Shown: positions 26,633 to 37,700, counted from the first letter of the stretch. The stretch is DNA of 64,000 bases from Paenirhodobacter ferrireducens (GCF_004022265.1 NZ_SAVB01000026.1:1-64000); one strand, 5' to 3'. A program made the numbers and translations. Notes: generated by a model from the letters alone, not told the origin.

Positions 26633-26772
26633 ACAAGGGTCATACTGAAACACCGTTTTATCTCAGTGCGCTGGAAGAAATCTTCAACATCGCATCCCAA
26701 GTCTCTTGACAGGGGTGTGCATGGAAAATCGCCATTTCGTGCAAGCTTATGGTGCATCGGCAGCGGAAAGAT

Positions 26773-26849
26773 TGGCGACCCCACCAGGACTTGAACCCGG
26801 AACCTAGCGCTTAGAAGGCGCTTGCTCTATCCAGTTGAGCTATGGGGCC
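26773..26849 (-). tRNA. tRNA-Arg (anticodon UCU)
   Basis: On the minus strand a 77-nt cloverleaf folds with acceptor stem GGCCCCA/TGGGGTC, discriminator G and encoded CCA. The D arm is AGCTC…GAGC, the anticodon loop CTTCTAA (anticodon TCT), and the T arm contains GGTTCAAGTCC-type sequence. It is the border between accessory DNA (to its 3' side, left) and core chromosome (right). No second copy of its 3' end was seen in the window. Confidence 0.95.
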
Positions 26850-26901
26850 GCACGCCCCCCGTTTTGCGCGAAGCGGCGCGCGCGTGCAAGCCCGCTCGGG
26901 C

Positions 26902-27360
26902 TCAAAGCGCAATCGTCATGTAAACGCTCATCGGATCAAGCCGGTAGCCCTCGAAGGGCGGGCAGGTCTCGAAGCCCGCGGCAAGGTAGAGCCCACGCGC
27001 CGGGGCGAAGCTGTCCTGCGAACCGGTCTCTAGGCTGAGCCGCGAATACCCCGCCGCCCGCGCCTCGGTCACCAGATGGCCGAGCAGCATCCGCGCCAGC
27101 CCCCGCCCGCGCAGCTCATAGAGCACATGCATCGACTTGATCTCGGCATGGGCTGCGTCGATGCGCTTCAGCGCCCCCATGCCGATGGGCCGCCCCTCCT
27201 CGCGCATCACGTAAAACAGGATGCCCGGCGCGGCGAGCGCGTCGGCGGGCAGCATGTGGATCGACCCGGGCGGGGTGTCGGCGTGCATCGCCTCGGTATG
27301 GCGCGCGTGCAGCAGCGCCAGCTCCTCCTGCACCGGGTGTTCCAGCGTGATGGTGATCAT
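26902..27360 (-). CDS. GNAT-family N-acetyltransferase
   Basis: The protein has 152 residues. ATG 27358-27360 is preceded by a strong GGAGGAG site, so the longer upstream frame is discarded. The GNAT acetyl-CoA loop is at about residues 88-105 (YELRGRGLARMLLGHLV), preceded by the strand EIKSMHVL and followed by LSLETGSQ and the C-terminal FAPARGLYLAAGFE motif. The substrate is not predictable; the layout is that of small YpeA/PhnO-type acetyltransferases. It lies alone, transcribed towards the tRNA gene. Confidence 0.88.
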   Translation of the reverse strand: MITITLEHPVQEELALLHARHTEAMHADTPPGSIHMLPADALAAPGILFYVMREEGRPIGMGALKRIDAAHAEIKSMHVLYELRGRGLARMLLGHLVTEARAAGYSRLSLETGSQDSFAPARGLYLAAGFETCPPFEGYRLDPMSVYMTIAL

Positions 27361-27606
27361 GTCTCTCCTCCCCGCGGCGATCCGTCGCCTCTGCCACAGC
27401 CATTCTCGCCGCTTCGGCAGGCGAAGGGAAGACGGGCAATGCGCCGTCGCGTGCCGCGCCATTGCGCACCGGGCGAAGATCCGCGCGGCCGTAGCGTCAC
27501 TCCCGGCCAGCCCCCTTGCCGCGGGCAGCCGACGGCGGCTAGCATCCCTCACCCGATCCCGCGCGGCGCATCGTCATTTCCGCCCCGCGCCCATCCCGGA
27601 GGATTC

Positions 27607-29217
27607 ATGAAGCTTTCTGTCGCCATTTCCGCCCTCGCTCTTCTCGCCGCCGCCCCCGCAGGAATCGCGGCGACCGTCCCCGAGGGGACGAAACTTGCCG
27701 CCAACCAGAGCTATACCTTCTGGCTGCTCGACGCGATCAAGTCGATGGACCCGCAGATCAACACTGATGTCGAGGGGTCGGACATCCTGCGCAACCTCTT
27801 CGAGGGGCTCTACAACGAGGGACCAAAGGGCGAGCTGGTGCCGGGTGTGGCGACGGGGTTCGACCTTTCGGACGACAAGACAGTCTATACCTTCCACCTG
27901 CGCCCCGAGGCGAAATGGTCCGACGGCAAGCCGGTGACAGCGCAGGATTTCGTCTATGCCTGGCGCCGCCTCGCCGATCCGAAGACCGCCTCGGAATACG
28001 CCTGGTACATGGAGCTGATGCAGGTGAAGAACGCCGCGGCGATCACCGCGGGCGAGAAGCCGGTCGAGGAGCTGGGAGTGAAGGCGGTCGATGACCACAC
28101 GCTCGAGGTGACGATCGAGACGCCGCTGCCCTATTTCCCGCAGATGCTGGTGCATGGCTCGACCTTCCCGGTGCGCGAGGATGTGATCGCGAAATACGGC
28201 CAGGACTGGACCAAGCCCGGCAATCTCGTCGGCAACGGCGCCTATGTGCTGAGCCAGCACCTGCTGGGCGAGCGCATCGAGATGGACAAGGCGCCGACCT
28301 ACTGGGATGCCGAGCACACCGTGATGACCCATCTGACCGCGCTGACGATCAACGACAAGAATGCCGCGCTGACGCGCTATCTCGCGGGCGAGCTCGACCG
28401 GGTCGAGATCCCCGCCGGGCAATATCCGCGGCTGAAGAAGGAATATCCCGATCAGGCGATCTCCTCGCCCTATTCGTGCAGCTACACCTATCTGGTGAAC
28501 CTGTCCGACAAGGGGCCCGAGGCGCTGAAGGACGTGCGGGTGCGCAAGGCGCTGTCCTATGCGATCAACCGTGACGTGATCGTCGACAACGTGCTGCAGG
28601 GCGGCCAGAAGCCCGCCTACAACTGGACCCACTGGGCGACCGCGGGCTTCAAGATGCCCGATATCGACTATGCGCACTGGACCCAGAAGGAGCGCACCGA
28701 GAAGGCGAAGGAACTGCTCGCAGAGGCGGGCTATGGCCCTGACCATCCGCTGAAGCTGACGCTGAACTACAACACCTCGGACGACCACAAGAAGATCGCG
28801 ATCGCGGTGCAGCAGTTCTGGAAGCCGCTCGGCGTGGCGCTGACGCTCAACAACATGGAGTGGAAGGTGCACACCGACAAGATGCAGAACCAGGACTTCG
28901 ACCTTGCGCGCTATGCCTGGTGCGGCGACTACAACGAGGCCTCGACCTATCTCGACTTCTTCACCTCCTACTCGGGCCACAACAACGGCAAGTTCCTGAA
29001 CGCCGACTATGACCGGATCCTGAAGGAGTCGAAGACCGCGGCCGATCCGCAGCCGCTCTACACCGAGGCCGAGCAGATCCTGGCGGATCAGATGCCGCTC
29101 CTGCCGATCTATCACTATGCCAAGGTCGACATGGTGAAGGCCGACATCAAGGGCCTGCCGACCGAGAACGTGATGCAGACCTGGTACGGCAAGGACCTGT
29201 ACCGCGTCGCCAAGTAA
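27607..29217 (+). CDS. oppA: Oligopeptide ABC transporter periplasmic binding protein OppA
   Basis: The protein has 536 residues, normal for the family. ATG 27607 follows GGAGGA. A signal peptide (MKLSVAISALALLAAAPAGI, cleavage near AA-T) targets it to the periplasm. The SBP_bac_5 signature is present (LRPEAKWSDGKPVTAQDFVY at about residues 100-119), as are DVRVRKALSYAINRD and a C-terminal QMPLLPIYHYAK typical of OppA/MppA. It binds short peptides and delivers them to the OppBCDF complex encoded directly downstream in the same direction. A 10-bp hairpin between oppA and oppB probably sets a higher level of oppA mRNA. Confidence 0.93.
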   Translation: MKLSVAISALALLAAAPAGIAATVPEGTKLAANQSYTFWLLDAIKSMDPQINTDVEGSDILRNLFEGLYNEGPKGELVPGVATGFDLSDDKTVYTFHLRPEAKWSDGKPVTAQDFVYAWRRLADPKTASEYAWYMELMQVKNAAAITAGEKPVEELGVKAVDDHTLEVTIETPLPYFPQMLVHGSTFPVREDVIAKYGQDWTKPGNLVGNGAYVLSQHLLGERIEMDKAPTYWDAEHTVMTHLTALTINDKNAALTRYLAGELDRVEIPAGQYPRLKKEYPDQAISSPYSCSYTYLVNLSDKGPEALKDVRVRKALSYAINRDVIVDNVLQGGQKPAYNWTHWATAGFKMPDIDYAHWTQKERTEKAKELLAEAGYGPDHPLKLTLNYNTSDDHKKIAIAVQQFWKPLGVALTLNNMEWKVHTDKMQNQDFDLARYAWCGDYNEASTYLDFFTSYSGHNNGKFLNADYDRILKESKTAADPQPLYTEAEQILADQMPLLPIYHYAKVDMVKADIKGLPTENVMQTWYGKDLYRVAK

Positions 29218-29227
29218 ACCGCAGCCC

Positions 29228-29252
29228 GGGTGCGGGGCCCGTCCCCGCACCC
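29228..29252 (+). terminator. Intercistronic hairpin between oppA and oppB
   Basis: GGGTGCGGGG (29228-29237) and CCCCGCACCC (29243-29252) form a perfect 10-bp stem with a 5-base loop. There is no T-run, so it is more likely an mRNA-stabilising or partial-termination element than a full terminator. Confidence 0.6.
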
Positions 29253-29270
29253 AGCCACCGGACTTTCCGC

Positions 29271-30194
29271 ATGATCGTCTACATCCTCAAGCGTCTGGCC
29301 ATCGCGATCCCGACGCTCCTGCTGCTCATCGTCCTGTCCTTCCTGCTGATGCACGCGGCGCCGGGCGGCCCCTTCACCCAGGAGCGCGGCCTGCCGCCCG
29401 AGGTGCTGGCGAACCTGAACGCCAAATACGGGCTCGACCAGCCGCTGTGGCGGCAGATCACCTCCTATGTCTGGGGCATCGTCAGCGCCTTCGATTTCGG
29501 CCCCTCCTTCGTCTACAAGGACCGCTCGGTGAACGACATCATCGCGCAGGGATTCCCGGTGACGCTGACCTATGGTTTCCTGTCCTTCCTCGTCGCGGTT
29601 CTGGTGGGCGTCACGCTCGGCGCCATCGCCGCGGTGCGCCACAACACGGTGATCGACTATTTCGCCGTGGGCCTGTCGATCGGCGCGCAGGTACTGCCGA
29701 ATTTCGTGATGGCGCCGATCCTCGTGCTGGTCTTCACCCTCGCCCTGCACTGGCTGCCGGGCGGCGGCTGGCGCTTCAACGACCCGCATTTCTGGGTGAT
29801 GCCGGTGATCGCCCTCTCGACCTCCTACATGGCCTCGATCGCGCGGATCATGCGCTCGTCGATGCTCGAGGTGCTGACCTCGAACCACATCCGCACGGCG
29901 CGGGCGAAGGGCCTGTCGGGCCTGCGCATCGTGCTGCGCCACGCGCTGAAACCCGCCCTGCTGCCGGTGATCTCCTATCTCGGGCCCGCCTTCGTGGCGA
30001 TGATCACCGGCTCGGTCATCGTCGACATCTATTTCTCGACCGGCGGCATCGGCAAGGCCTTCGTCGACAGCGCGCTGAACCGCGACTATGCGGTGATGAT
30101 GGGGATCACCATCCTCGTCGGCGCCCTCACCATCCTCTTCAACCTCGTCGTCGACATCATCTACGGATGGATCGACCCGAAGATCCGGTATTGA
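29271..30194 (+). CDS. oppB: Oligopeptide ABC transporter permease OppB
   Basis: The protein has 307 residues with about six membrane segments, the first at residues 9-30 (LAIAIPTLLLLIVLSFLLMH). The DppB/OppB N-terminal domain is followed by the binding-protein-dependent permease domain, with the EAA-type loop RTARAKGLSGLRIVLRHALK (about 204-223) that contacts the ATPase. It pairs with OppC to form the inner-membrane channel. It lies 53 bp after oppA and 4 bp before oppC. Confidence 0.93.
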   Translation: MIVYILKRLAIAIPTLLLLIVLSFLLMHAAPGGPFTQERGLPPEVLANLNAKYGLDQPLWRQITSYVWGIVSAFDFGPSFVYKDRSVNDIIAQGFPVTLTYGFLSFLVAVLVGVTLGAIAAVRHNTVIDYFAVGLSIGAQVLPNFVMAPILVLVFTLALHWLPGGGWRFNDPHFWVMPVIALSTSYMASIARIMRSSMLEVLTSNHIRTARAKGLSGLRIVLRHALKPALLPVISYLGPAFVAMITGSVIVDIYFSTGGIGKAFVDSALNRDYAVMMGITILVGALTILFNLVVDIIYGWIDPKIRY

Positions 30195-30198
30195 GCCC

Positions 30199-31125
30199 AT
30201 GGTCATCGACAGCCAGAAAATGCAGTCCCTCGCCGCCGCCACCGCGCGCGAGGACATCGCCGGCCGCTCGCTCTGGGCCGATGCGCGGCGCCGCTTCCTG
30301 CGCAACAAGGCGGCGCTCTTCGGCCTTCTGCTCCTTGTCTTCGTCGTGTTCTTCGCGCTCTTCGGCAACAGCCTCGCGCGCTGGAGCAATGACGAGATCG
30401 ACTTTGCCGTGATGGGACAGGCGGCCGAGCTGGGCGGTCCCTCTCTCGAGACCGGCCATTACTTCGGCACCGACGACCTTGGCCGCGACCTTTTTGCGCG
30501 CACCGTTCAGGGCACGCAGATCAGCCTCGCCGTCGGCATCATCGGCTCGGCGATCGCGGTCGTCGTCGGCACGCTCTGGGGGGCGACCGCAGGCTATTTC
30601 GGCGGCCGCATCGACAACCTGATGATGCGCACCGTCGATATCCTGCTGGCCATCCCCTACATGTTCGTGCTGATCCTGCTGCTGGTGATGTATGGCCGCT
30701 CGATCACCATGCTCTTCGCCGGCGTCGGGCTGATCTCCTGGCTCGAGATGAGCCGGATCGTGCGCGGCCAGACCCTGTCGCTGAAGAACCGCGACTATAT
30801 CGAGGCGGCGCGGGCGATCGGCGTGCCGGCGCGCACCATCATCCGCCGCCACATCCTGCCCAATCTGATCGGCGTCGTCACCGTCTTCGCCACGCTTCTG
30901 GTGCCGAACATGATCCTGACCGAAAGCTTCATCTCCTTCCTCGGCCTTGGCGTGCAGGAACCGATGACCTCGCTCGGCGCGCTGATCTCCGAGGGCTCGG
31001 GCACCATCGCCTATGGCACGCTGTGGCAGCTCGCCTTCCCGCTTCTCTTCTTCGTCACCACCCTCTTCGGCTTCTTCTTCGTCGGCGACGGGCTGCGCGA
31101 CGCGCTCGACCCGAAGGATCGCTGA
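30199..31125 (+). CDS. oppC: Oligopeptide ABC transporter permease OppC
   Basis: The protein has 308 residues. A cytoplasmic N-terminal stretch ([20 protein letters not shown]) leads to the first membrane segment. [15 protein letters not shown] is the conserved OppC/DppC periplasmic motif, and [20 protein letters not shown] the EAA loop facing the ATPases. It starts 4 bp after oppB and ends 1 bp before oppD, so it is part of one operon. Confidence 0.93.
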   Translation: MVIDSQKMQSLAAATAREDIAGRSLWADARRRFLRNKAALFGLLLLVFVVFFALFGNSLARWSNDEIDFAVMGQAAELGGPSLETGHYFGTDDLGRDLFARTVQGTQISLAVGIIGSAIAVVVGTLWGATAGYFGGRIDNLMMRTVDILLAIPYMFVLILLLVMYGRSITMLFAGVGLISWLEMSRIVRGQTLSLKNRDYIEAARAIGVPARTIIRRHILPNLIGVVTVFATLLVPNMILTESFISFLGLGVQEPMTSLGALISEGSGTIAYGTLWQLAFPLLFFVTTLFGFFFVGDGLRDALDPKDR

Positions 31126-31126
31126 C

Positions 31127-32098
31127 ATGGCGCTGCTCGATGTGAACGCCCTCTCCGTCCGGTTCGACACGCCCGAGGGGACGGTGCATGCGGTCAACGA
31201 GGTCTCCTTCTCGATGGAGCGCGGCGAGACGCTGGGCATCGTCGGCGAATCCGGGTCCGGCAAGAGCCAGCTCAGCTTCGCGATCATGGGGCTTCTGGCG
31301 AAGAACGGCCGCGCCACCGGCTCGGTCCGCTTCGAGGGCGAGGAGATCCTGAACCTGCCCGAGCGCGCGCTGAACAAGCTGCGCGCCGACCGCATCGCGA
31401 TGGTGTTCCAGGACCCGATGACCTCGCTCAACCCCTATATGCGGATCGCCGACCAGATGGCCGAGGTGCTGGAGCTGCACCGTGGCCTCGACCATCGCAC
31501 CGCGGTGGCCGAGGCGGTGCAGATGCTCGACGCGGTGCGCATCCCCGACGCGCGCAACCGGGTGCGGCTCTACCCGCACGAGTTCTCGGGCGGCATGCGG
31601 CAGCGGGTGATGATCGCGATGTCGCTCCTGTGCCATCCCGACCTGCTGATCGCCGACGAGCCGACCACCGCGCTCGACGTCACCGTGCAGGCCCAGATCA
31701 TGGCGCTTCTGGCCGATCTGCAGCGCGATTTCGGCATGGCGACGATCCTCATCACCCATGACCTCGGTGTCGTCGCCGGGTTTTGCGAACGCGCGATCGT
31801 GCTCTATGGCGGGCGGATTATGGAGGAGGCGCCGGTCGATCCGCTGTTCGCCGAACCGACGCATCCCTACAGCCGGGGCCTTCTGGACGCGATCCCGCGG
31901 CTCGATGCGACCGGCGGCGCGCTGCACGCGATCCCCGGCAACCCGCCGAACATGACCGGCGCGCCCGTGGGATGCCCCTTCGCGCCGCGCTGCACGCTGG
32001 CCGACGATCTGTGCCGCACGGCGATGCCGCCGCTCGTCCCCTTCGCCCCCGGCCGCGCCCGTGCCTGCCACCGCCCGATCCTCGAGGTGACCCGATGA
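31127..32098 (+). CDS. oppD: Oligopeptide ABC transporter ATPase OppD
   Basis: The protein has 323 residues. Walker [10 protein letters not shown]-loop [15 protein letters not shown], signature [15 protein letters not shown], Walker [14 protein letters not shown] and H-loop THDLGVV are all present. The C-terminal oligopeptide/dipeptide transporter domain carries the Cys pattern [15 protein letters not shown], which in this family holds an iron-sulfur cluster. It forms the ATPase heterodimer with OppF. Its stop overlaps the oppF start (ATGA). Confidence 0.94.
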   Translation: MALLDVNALSVRFDTPEGTVHAVNEVSFSMERGETLGIVGESGSGKSQLSFAIMGLLAKNGRATGSVRFEGEEILNLPERALNKLRADRIAMVFQDPMTSLNPYMRIADQMAEVLELHRGLDHRTAVAEAVQMLDAVRIPDARNRVRLYPHEFSGGMRQRVMIAMSLLCHPDLLIADEPTTALDVTVQAQIMALLADLQRDFGMATILITHDLGVVAGFCERAIVLYGGRIMEEAPVDPLFAEPTHPYSRGLLDAIPRLDATGGALHAIPGNPPNMTGAPVGCPFAPRCTLADDLCRTAMPPLVPFAPGRARACHRPILEVTR

Positions 32099-33099
32099 CC
32101 CGCCCCCTGCTCGAGGCCCGCGACGTCCGGGTCAGCTTCGAGATCCGCCACCCTTCCGATCTGCCCTGGACGCCGCCCGCGCTGCTGCACGCGGTGAACG
32201 GCATCTCCTTCCGCCTCGAGCGCGGCCAGACCCTCGGCATCGTCGGCGAGTCGGGCTGCGGCAAGTCGACCCTCGCGCGCGCGCTGATCCGGATGTTACC
32301 GGCGACCGGCTCGGTGATCTGGGAGGACGGCACCGACCTCTTCACCCTCTCGCCGCGGCAGATGCTGCGCTACCGCGCCGAGATGCAGGTGATCTTCCAG
32401 GACCCGCTCGCCTCGCTTGATCCGCGGATGACGGTGGGCGAGATCATCGCCGAGCCGCTGCGCACCCACCGGCCGCGGATGGGCGCGACCGAGCGGCGCG
32501 AGAAGGTCCGTGCGGTGATGGAGCGGGTGGGCCTTTTGCCCAATCAGATCAACCGCTATCCGCATGAATTCTCGGGCGGGCAGTGCCAGCGCATCGGCAT
32601 CGCCCGCGCGCTGGTGGTCGAGCCGAAGCTGCTGATCTGCGACGAGCCGGTCTCGGCGCTCGACGTCTCGATCCAGGCGCAGGTGATCGGCCTGCTCGAG
32701 GAGCTGCGTCGTGACCTCGGTCTGACGATCCTGTTCATCGCCCATGACCTGAGCGTGGTGAAGCATCTGTCGGACGAGGTGATGGTGCTCTACCTCGGGC
32801 GGATGATGGAAAAGGCGCCGTCTTCGGCGCTCTTCTCCGACCCGCGCCACCCCTACACGCAGGCGTTGCTCTCCGCCGTGCCGATCCCCGACCCGCAGAT
32901 CGAGAGGACGAAACGGGTGATCGCGCTGGACGGCGAACTGCCCAGCCCGATGCACCCGCCCTCGGGCTGCGTCTTCCGCACCCGCTGTCCGCGCGCGACG
33001 GGGCTCTGCGCCAGCCCCCCGCCCGAGGAATGCACCTCCGACGCGCGCCATCACACCCTGTGCCATTTCCCGGGCCCCGCCGCCGAGCTGATCGGCTGA
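32095..33099 (+). CDS. oppF: Oligopeptide ABC transporter ATPase OppF
   Basis: The protein has 334 residues. Walker [10 protein letters not shown]-loop [15 protein letters not shown], signature [15 protein letters not shown], Walker [14 protein letters not shown] and H-loop AHDLSVV are intact. The C-terminal domain has the family Cys motif ([15 protein letters not shown]). It is the last gene of the opp operon and ends 35 bp before the convergent cheD gene. Confidence 0.94.
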   Translation: MTRPLLEARDVRVSFEIRHPSDLPWTPPALLHAVNGISFRLERGQTLGIVGESGCGKSTLARALIRMLPATGSVIWEDGTDLFTLSPRQMLRYRAEMQVIFQDPLASLDPRMTVGEIIAEPLRTHRPRMGATERREKVRAVMERVGLLPNQINRYPHEFSGGQCQRIGIARALVVEPKLLICDEPVSALDVSIQAQVIGLLEELRRDLGLTILFIAHDLSVVKHLSDEVMVLYLGRMMEKAPSSALFSDPRHPYTQALLSAVPIPDPQIERTKRVIALDGELPSPMHPPSGCVFRTRCPRATGLCASPPPEECTSDARHHTLCHFPGPAAELIG

Positions 33100-33134
33100 G
33101 GCCGCGGCCATCGGGGCCGGTCGGGCCACCTGCC

Positions 33135-33662
33135 TCAGTCGGTGAAAAGCTCGACCCCGTTGCCGGCTGCGACCGGCGGCGGGCATTGGATCACCATCGC
33201 TTCGCCCAGAAGTCGCTGCCGCACCCGTCCGGTCATCGGCCAGAACTCGATCCGCCGGGCCTGGGTGCCGCCCAGGCTGCGGCTGACGCAGGCGATGCCC
33301 TCGCGATCGAGGAAATCGAGCACGAAATCGACGTTCTTCTGCCCGATGTCCGAGAGCCCCGCGATCATCCGCGCCCCGCCGAAGACCTTCGCGCGCAGAT
33401 TCGGCCGATGCGCGCCGCGCTTGATCAGCGCGTTGATGAGCAGTTCCATCGCGTTGACGCCGAAGCTTGCGGCCTGGATCGCGTCGCCGCGCCCCTCGGG
33501 CAGCAGGAAGTGGTTCATCCCGCCGATCCGCGCATCCTCGTCGAACAGGCAGGTAGCGATGCAGGAGCCGAGGATGGTCGAGATCGGCCGCTCGTCCGCG
33601 CCGACGACGAACTCGCCTTGCGAGATGTAGATCGGGCGGGCCGGCATTTCCACGGGCGGCAT
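33135..33662 (-). CDS. cheD: Chemoreceptor glutamine deamidase CheD
   Basis: The protein has 175 residues. The catalytic Cys34 and His51 lie in LGSCIATCLFDEDARIGGMN-HFLLP, the conserved CheD pattern. CheD deamidates glutamines in methyl-accepting chemoreceptors and can bind CheC-type phosphatases. The start at 33662 has a GGGAGA site and lies 5 bp after the cheB stop. It is the last gene of an mcp-cheB-cheD run on the minus strand and probably adjusts the receptor encoded next to it. Confidence 0.93.
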   Translation of the reverse strand: MPPVEMPARPIYISQGEFVVGADERPISTILGSCIATCLFDEDARIGGMNHFLLPEGRGDAIQAASFGVNAMELLINALIKRGAHRPNLRAKVFGGARMIAGLSDIGQKNVDFVLDFLDREGIACVSRSLGGTQARRIEFWPMTGRVRQRLLGEAMVIQCPPPVAAGNGVELFTD

Positions 33663-33667
33663 TCTCC

Positions 33668-34705
33668 CTAGGCCAGGCGTCGGTCGGGCGCGCGACACAG
33701 ATCGAGGATCGCAGCCGACATCTCGGGCAATGCCACCGCCCGTTCCGCCGCCCCGATCTCGAGCGCTGCGCGCGGCATGCCGAAGACGACCGAGCTGTCC
33801 TCATCCTGCGCGAGGCAGCGCGCCCCCCCCTGCCGCAACGCCAGCATCCCCGCCGCCCCGTCGCGGCCCATGCCGGTCAGCAGCACCGCGACGGTCCGCT
33901 CGGCGACCGGCACCGCCGAACGAAAGAGCACGTCGACCGAGGGGCGATAGCCGCCGACCTTCTCGCCGCGCCGCAGCCGGCAGCGCGGCGGCAGGCCCGG
34001 CGCAAGTTCGAGATGCGTCTCGCCGCCCGGTGCCAGCGCCACCATGCCCTGCACCAGCGGCTCGCCCTCGCGCGCCAGCGCCATGCGCGGCGCGATCCGC
34101 CCGGCCAGCCGCTTTGCGAAACTCGCCAGGAAACTCTCGGGCATGTGCTGGGTGATGAGCGTCGGCGGACAGTTTTCCGGATAGCCCGCCAGCAGGGTCT
34201 CGAGCGCATCGACGCCGCCGGTCGAGGAGCCGATCAGCACGAGGCGGCCGTTCCAGTCAAACCCCGTCGCCGGGCTCACCTGCCGCCTCGGGCCCGGCTG
34301 GCGCAACCGCGCCCCGGCAGCGGCGACGAGCAGGTCTGCCAGGTCGCCGAAGGCCGCGGCAAAGCGCCCGCTCACCGGCTTGCCGATGCACTCGACCGCG
34401 CCGAGTGCCAGCGCCTCGAGCGCTGCGCGCGACCCCTTCTGCGTCTCGCTCGAGACCATCACCACCGGCAGCGGGCGCAGCCGCATCAGCTTTTCGAGGA
34501 AGGCGAGGCCATCCATCCGCGGCATCTCGACATCAAGCGTGAGCACATCGGGCTGCAGCGCCTTGATCAGCTCGCGGGCCTCATAGGGGTCGGCGGCGTC
34601 GCCCACGACCTCGAGCCGCGGATCGGGCCGCAGCACCGCCCGGATCAGGCCGCGGATCGTGGGCGAGTCGTCCACGATCAGCACCCGTTTCGGCAGCCGG
34701 GCCAT
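33668..34705 (-). CDS. cheB: Chemotaxis response regulator methylesterase CheB
   Basis: The protein has 345 residues. An N-terminal receiver domain with D58 (DVLTLDVEMPRMDG) and VMVSSETQKGS is joined by a linker to the methylesterase domain. The catalytic Ser is in LIGSSTGGVDAL, with His in TQHMPESF and Asp in LLTGMGRDGA. CheB removes methyl groups from chemoreceptors when phosphorylated. The start at 34705 is chosen by alignment to the receiver domain; the longer frame upstream has only basic low-complexity residues. It is 28 bp downstream of the mcp gene. Confidence 0.94.
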   Translation of the reverse strand: MARLPKRVLIVDDSPTIRGLIRAVLRPDPRLEVVGDAADPYEARELIKALQPDVLTLDVEMPRMDGLAFLEKLMRLRPLPVVMVSSETQKGSRAALEALALGAVECIGKPVSGRFAAAFGDLADLLVAAAGARLRQPGPRRQVSPATGFDWNGRLVLIGSSTGGVDALETLLAGYPENCPPTLITQHMPESFLASFAKRLAGRIAPRMALAREGEPLVQGMVALAPGGETHLELAPGLPPRCRLRRGEKVGGYRPSVDVLFRSAVPVAERTVAVLLTGMGRDGAAGMLALRQGGARCLAQDEDSSVVFGMPRAALEIGAAERAVALPEMSAAILDLCRAPDRRLA

Positions 34706-34733
34706 GCCCGGCGCGCCGCGCGTCTGGCGCTGC

Positions 34734-37700
34734 TCAGAAATCTTCCCAGTCCTCCTCCTCGACCGCGACGGCCGCCTGAGCCGTCGCCGCGGCGGCGCGC
34801 GCCACCGAGGCCTTGTGCCGCGCAAGGTCGATCGGTTGCGCCGCAGCGGGGGCGGGCTTTGCCGCGCTGCCCGCGGTGCGGAACTGCGCGGTGGTGACGG
34901 TCAGCGCCTGCGCCCCGCGGGTCAGCGCGTGGCTCGCGGCGGTGGTCTGCTCGAACATCGCGGCATTGTGCTGCGTCACCTGATCGAGCTGGTTCATCGC
35001 GGTGTTGATCTCCGCGAGCCCCGCCGACTGTTCCTGCGCCGAGGCGGCGATCTCGGACACCCGCGCGGCGATGTCATTCACCGAGCCGAGAATCCGCTGC
35101 AAGGCGCTGCCGGTCTCGCCCACCAGATCGACACCGCGCCGGACGTGGTTCGACGAGGCGGTGATCAGCGTGTCGATCTCGCGGGCGGCTTCCGAGGAGC
35201 GCTGCGCCAGCGCCCGCACCTCGGAGGCGACAACCGCAAAGCCGCGCCCCGCCTCGCCCGCCCGCGCCGCCTCGACGCCTGCGTTCAGCGCCAGCAGGTT
35301 GGTCTGGAAGGCGATGTCGTCGATCACCCCGATGATGCGCGAGATCTTGCGCGAGGATTCCTCGATCTCGCCCATCGCCGCCACCGCCTGTTGCACGATC
35401 TGGCCCGAGCTCTCCGCGCTTTCGCGGGCCTGGACGACGACCATGTTCGCCTCGCCCACCCCCGCCGCGGCCGAGCTGACCGAGGAAGTCAGCTGATCGA
35501 GTGCCGCCGCCGTCTCCTCGAGCGTCGCGGCCTGGCGTTCGGTGCGGCTGCTCAGGTCCTCGGCGGCATTGGAGATCTCGCGCGCCTCGCCGTCGATCTC
35601 GGCGGCATTGTCGATCACCACCTGCACCGCCTGCGACAGCGTCGTCACCGCGCGGTTGAAATCCTGCCGCAGCTGCTCGTATTCGGGCGGGAATTCCGCG
35701 TCGAGCAGGCTGCACAGATCACCGGTCGCCAGCCGCTGCAACGCCACACGCAGCCCCTCGACCACCTGCTTCTGCCCGGCCTGCATCGCCTCGTTGCGCT
35801 CGTGCTCAAGCTGCAACTCCGCCTGGGCTTCGGTCACGTCATTCGCGATCAGAACGATCTTCAGCAGCCGGTCGTTGCGGTCAGGCACCGGGGTGACGCT
35901 GCCCTCGGCCAGAAGGCTGCGCCCGCCGGGGGCCGTGAGCCGGAACCGCCCGACGATCGGCTCGTGCTTTTCAAGCCGCGGCCAGAACCCTTCGAGCCCA
36001 TCGACCCCCTCGAGCACCGCCTCGTGCGGCAGACCGAGCAGCGCCTCCGCCTCGACGCCGAGCGCCGTCACAAGGTTCCGGTTGACCCGGCTCAGCTCAC
36101 CGCTCGGCGCGAATTCGAAGATCAGCTGGTAATCGTCGATCGCCGCGAGCAGCGCGCGGTTCATCCGCAGCTCGGTGACATCGCGCCACTCGACGACATA
36201 GCCGATACGCCCCTTTTCGGGCTGCGTGATCTCGGTGATGTCGAGACCGAAGCGCCCTTCGCCGACGACGATCTCGGCACGATAGGGCAGGTTCGCCGAG
36301 TCACTCAGGATGGCGCGGGCATGGGTGGGGTTGCGGTGGAACATGTCCATCGACTTGCCGACCAGCGCCTCGGCGTCGATCTCGGGGGTCACCTGGCGGA
36401 AGTCCTCGATCCGGGAGCGGATCATCTTCACCACCGCCTCATTGACGTAGCGGATGTTGAACTCCGCATCCACCATCATCATCGCCGCCGAAGAGGCGCG
36501 GAAGGCTGTGCCCTGTGCCGCCGCCACGCGCCGTGCGACCTCGGCCTCGGCCAGGTCGTCGCGCAGCGCGGTCAGCGCCCGGGCGATATCGCCGATCTCA
36601 TCACCGCGCTCGCCGTCGCGGACCTCGGCGTCATAGACGCCTTCCGAGATCGTGCCGATCGTGCCGGTGAGCCGGCCGAGCGGTTTCGAGACCGAGCGCG
36701 CCATCCAGGCCGACAGCCCGCCCAGCAGCACCAGCAGCAAGGCACCGTTCAGCGTCAGCCGCCGGGCCAGCGCACGGGCGGGCTCGAACAGCTCCTGCGT
36801 GCTCTGTTCGACCACGGCGGCATAGGCCTTGCCGAAAAGCGTGAAGGGCGCGAAGACCGCCATCACCTCGGCGCCGTCGACGCCGGCCTCGATCACATGC
36901 CCGCTCTCGCCCGCCAGCGCCCGTCGCACCGCCGAGGTCTGCAGATCCGGCGCGCCGGCGGCCGGGGTGCGGCGCAGTGCGCTTTCAAGCGTCTGGCCGG
37001 CGCCGACGACATAGCCCTGCCCGCTCTCCCCCAGGGCGCGCGGATCGGCCATCACCGCCGAGAGCGGATCGGCCGAAGCCTCGAACACCAGAACGCCGAG
37101 CAGCAGCCCCTCGGAACTGCGCAGCGGCCGGGCGAGGAAAACCACCCCCGGCGTGCCGGGATGCCCCGGGTCACGCAGGAATCCGGACGCCACCGGCGCC
37201 TCTCCCGTCGTCTGCTGTGCCGCCTCGACGATCTGCGCCAGCGGACCGCCGCGGGCCGGTCCCTCGCGCAGGTTGGTGGCAAAATCATCTTGCTTGCCCA
37301 GCGAGTAGATCACATTGCCGGTGACACTGACGAGATAGATGTCAACCAGGTGCTTCTGCTCGGCCAGCGCCACGAACCCGGGATGATAGCGCCGGTGCAA
37401 GATCGTGTAATCGTTCACTTCGCCCGGATAGTCGAGCTTGTAGCGCTCGGCCGGCGGGTTCGGGTTCGCGTCGATGAAGGCCTTGCGCAGATCGTCCTGC
37501 GGCGTCTCGCCGAGCCGGTCCCAGGCCGCACTGAACTCGCGCAGCGAGCGAGCGGTGCCGGCATTGCTGGCCGTTGCATGCAGGTCCGACGTCAGCCCGG
37601 CGGCCCAAGCCTCGAGCGTGCCGACCCGCGTGTCAAGGCTCTGCTGCAGCCTGTCGGTGCCTTCGCTGGTCAGGATCTTGCGCGCCACCCCATAGGAGGA

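Noticed and set aside
26773-26849. Integrase-type island with attL/attR at the tRNA
   Set aside because: No integrase gene and no repeated tRNA 3' end were seen in the window; the Tn7-like explanation fits the TniQ gene better.
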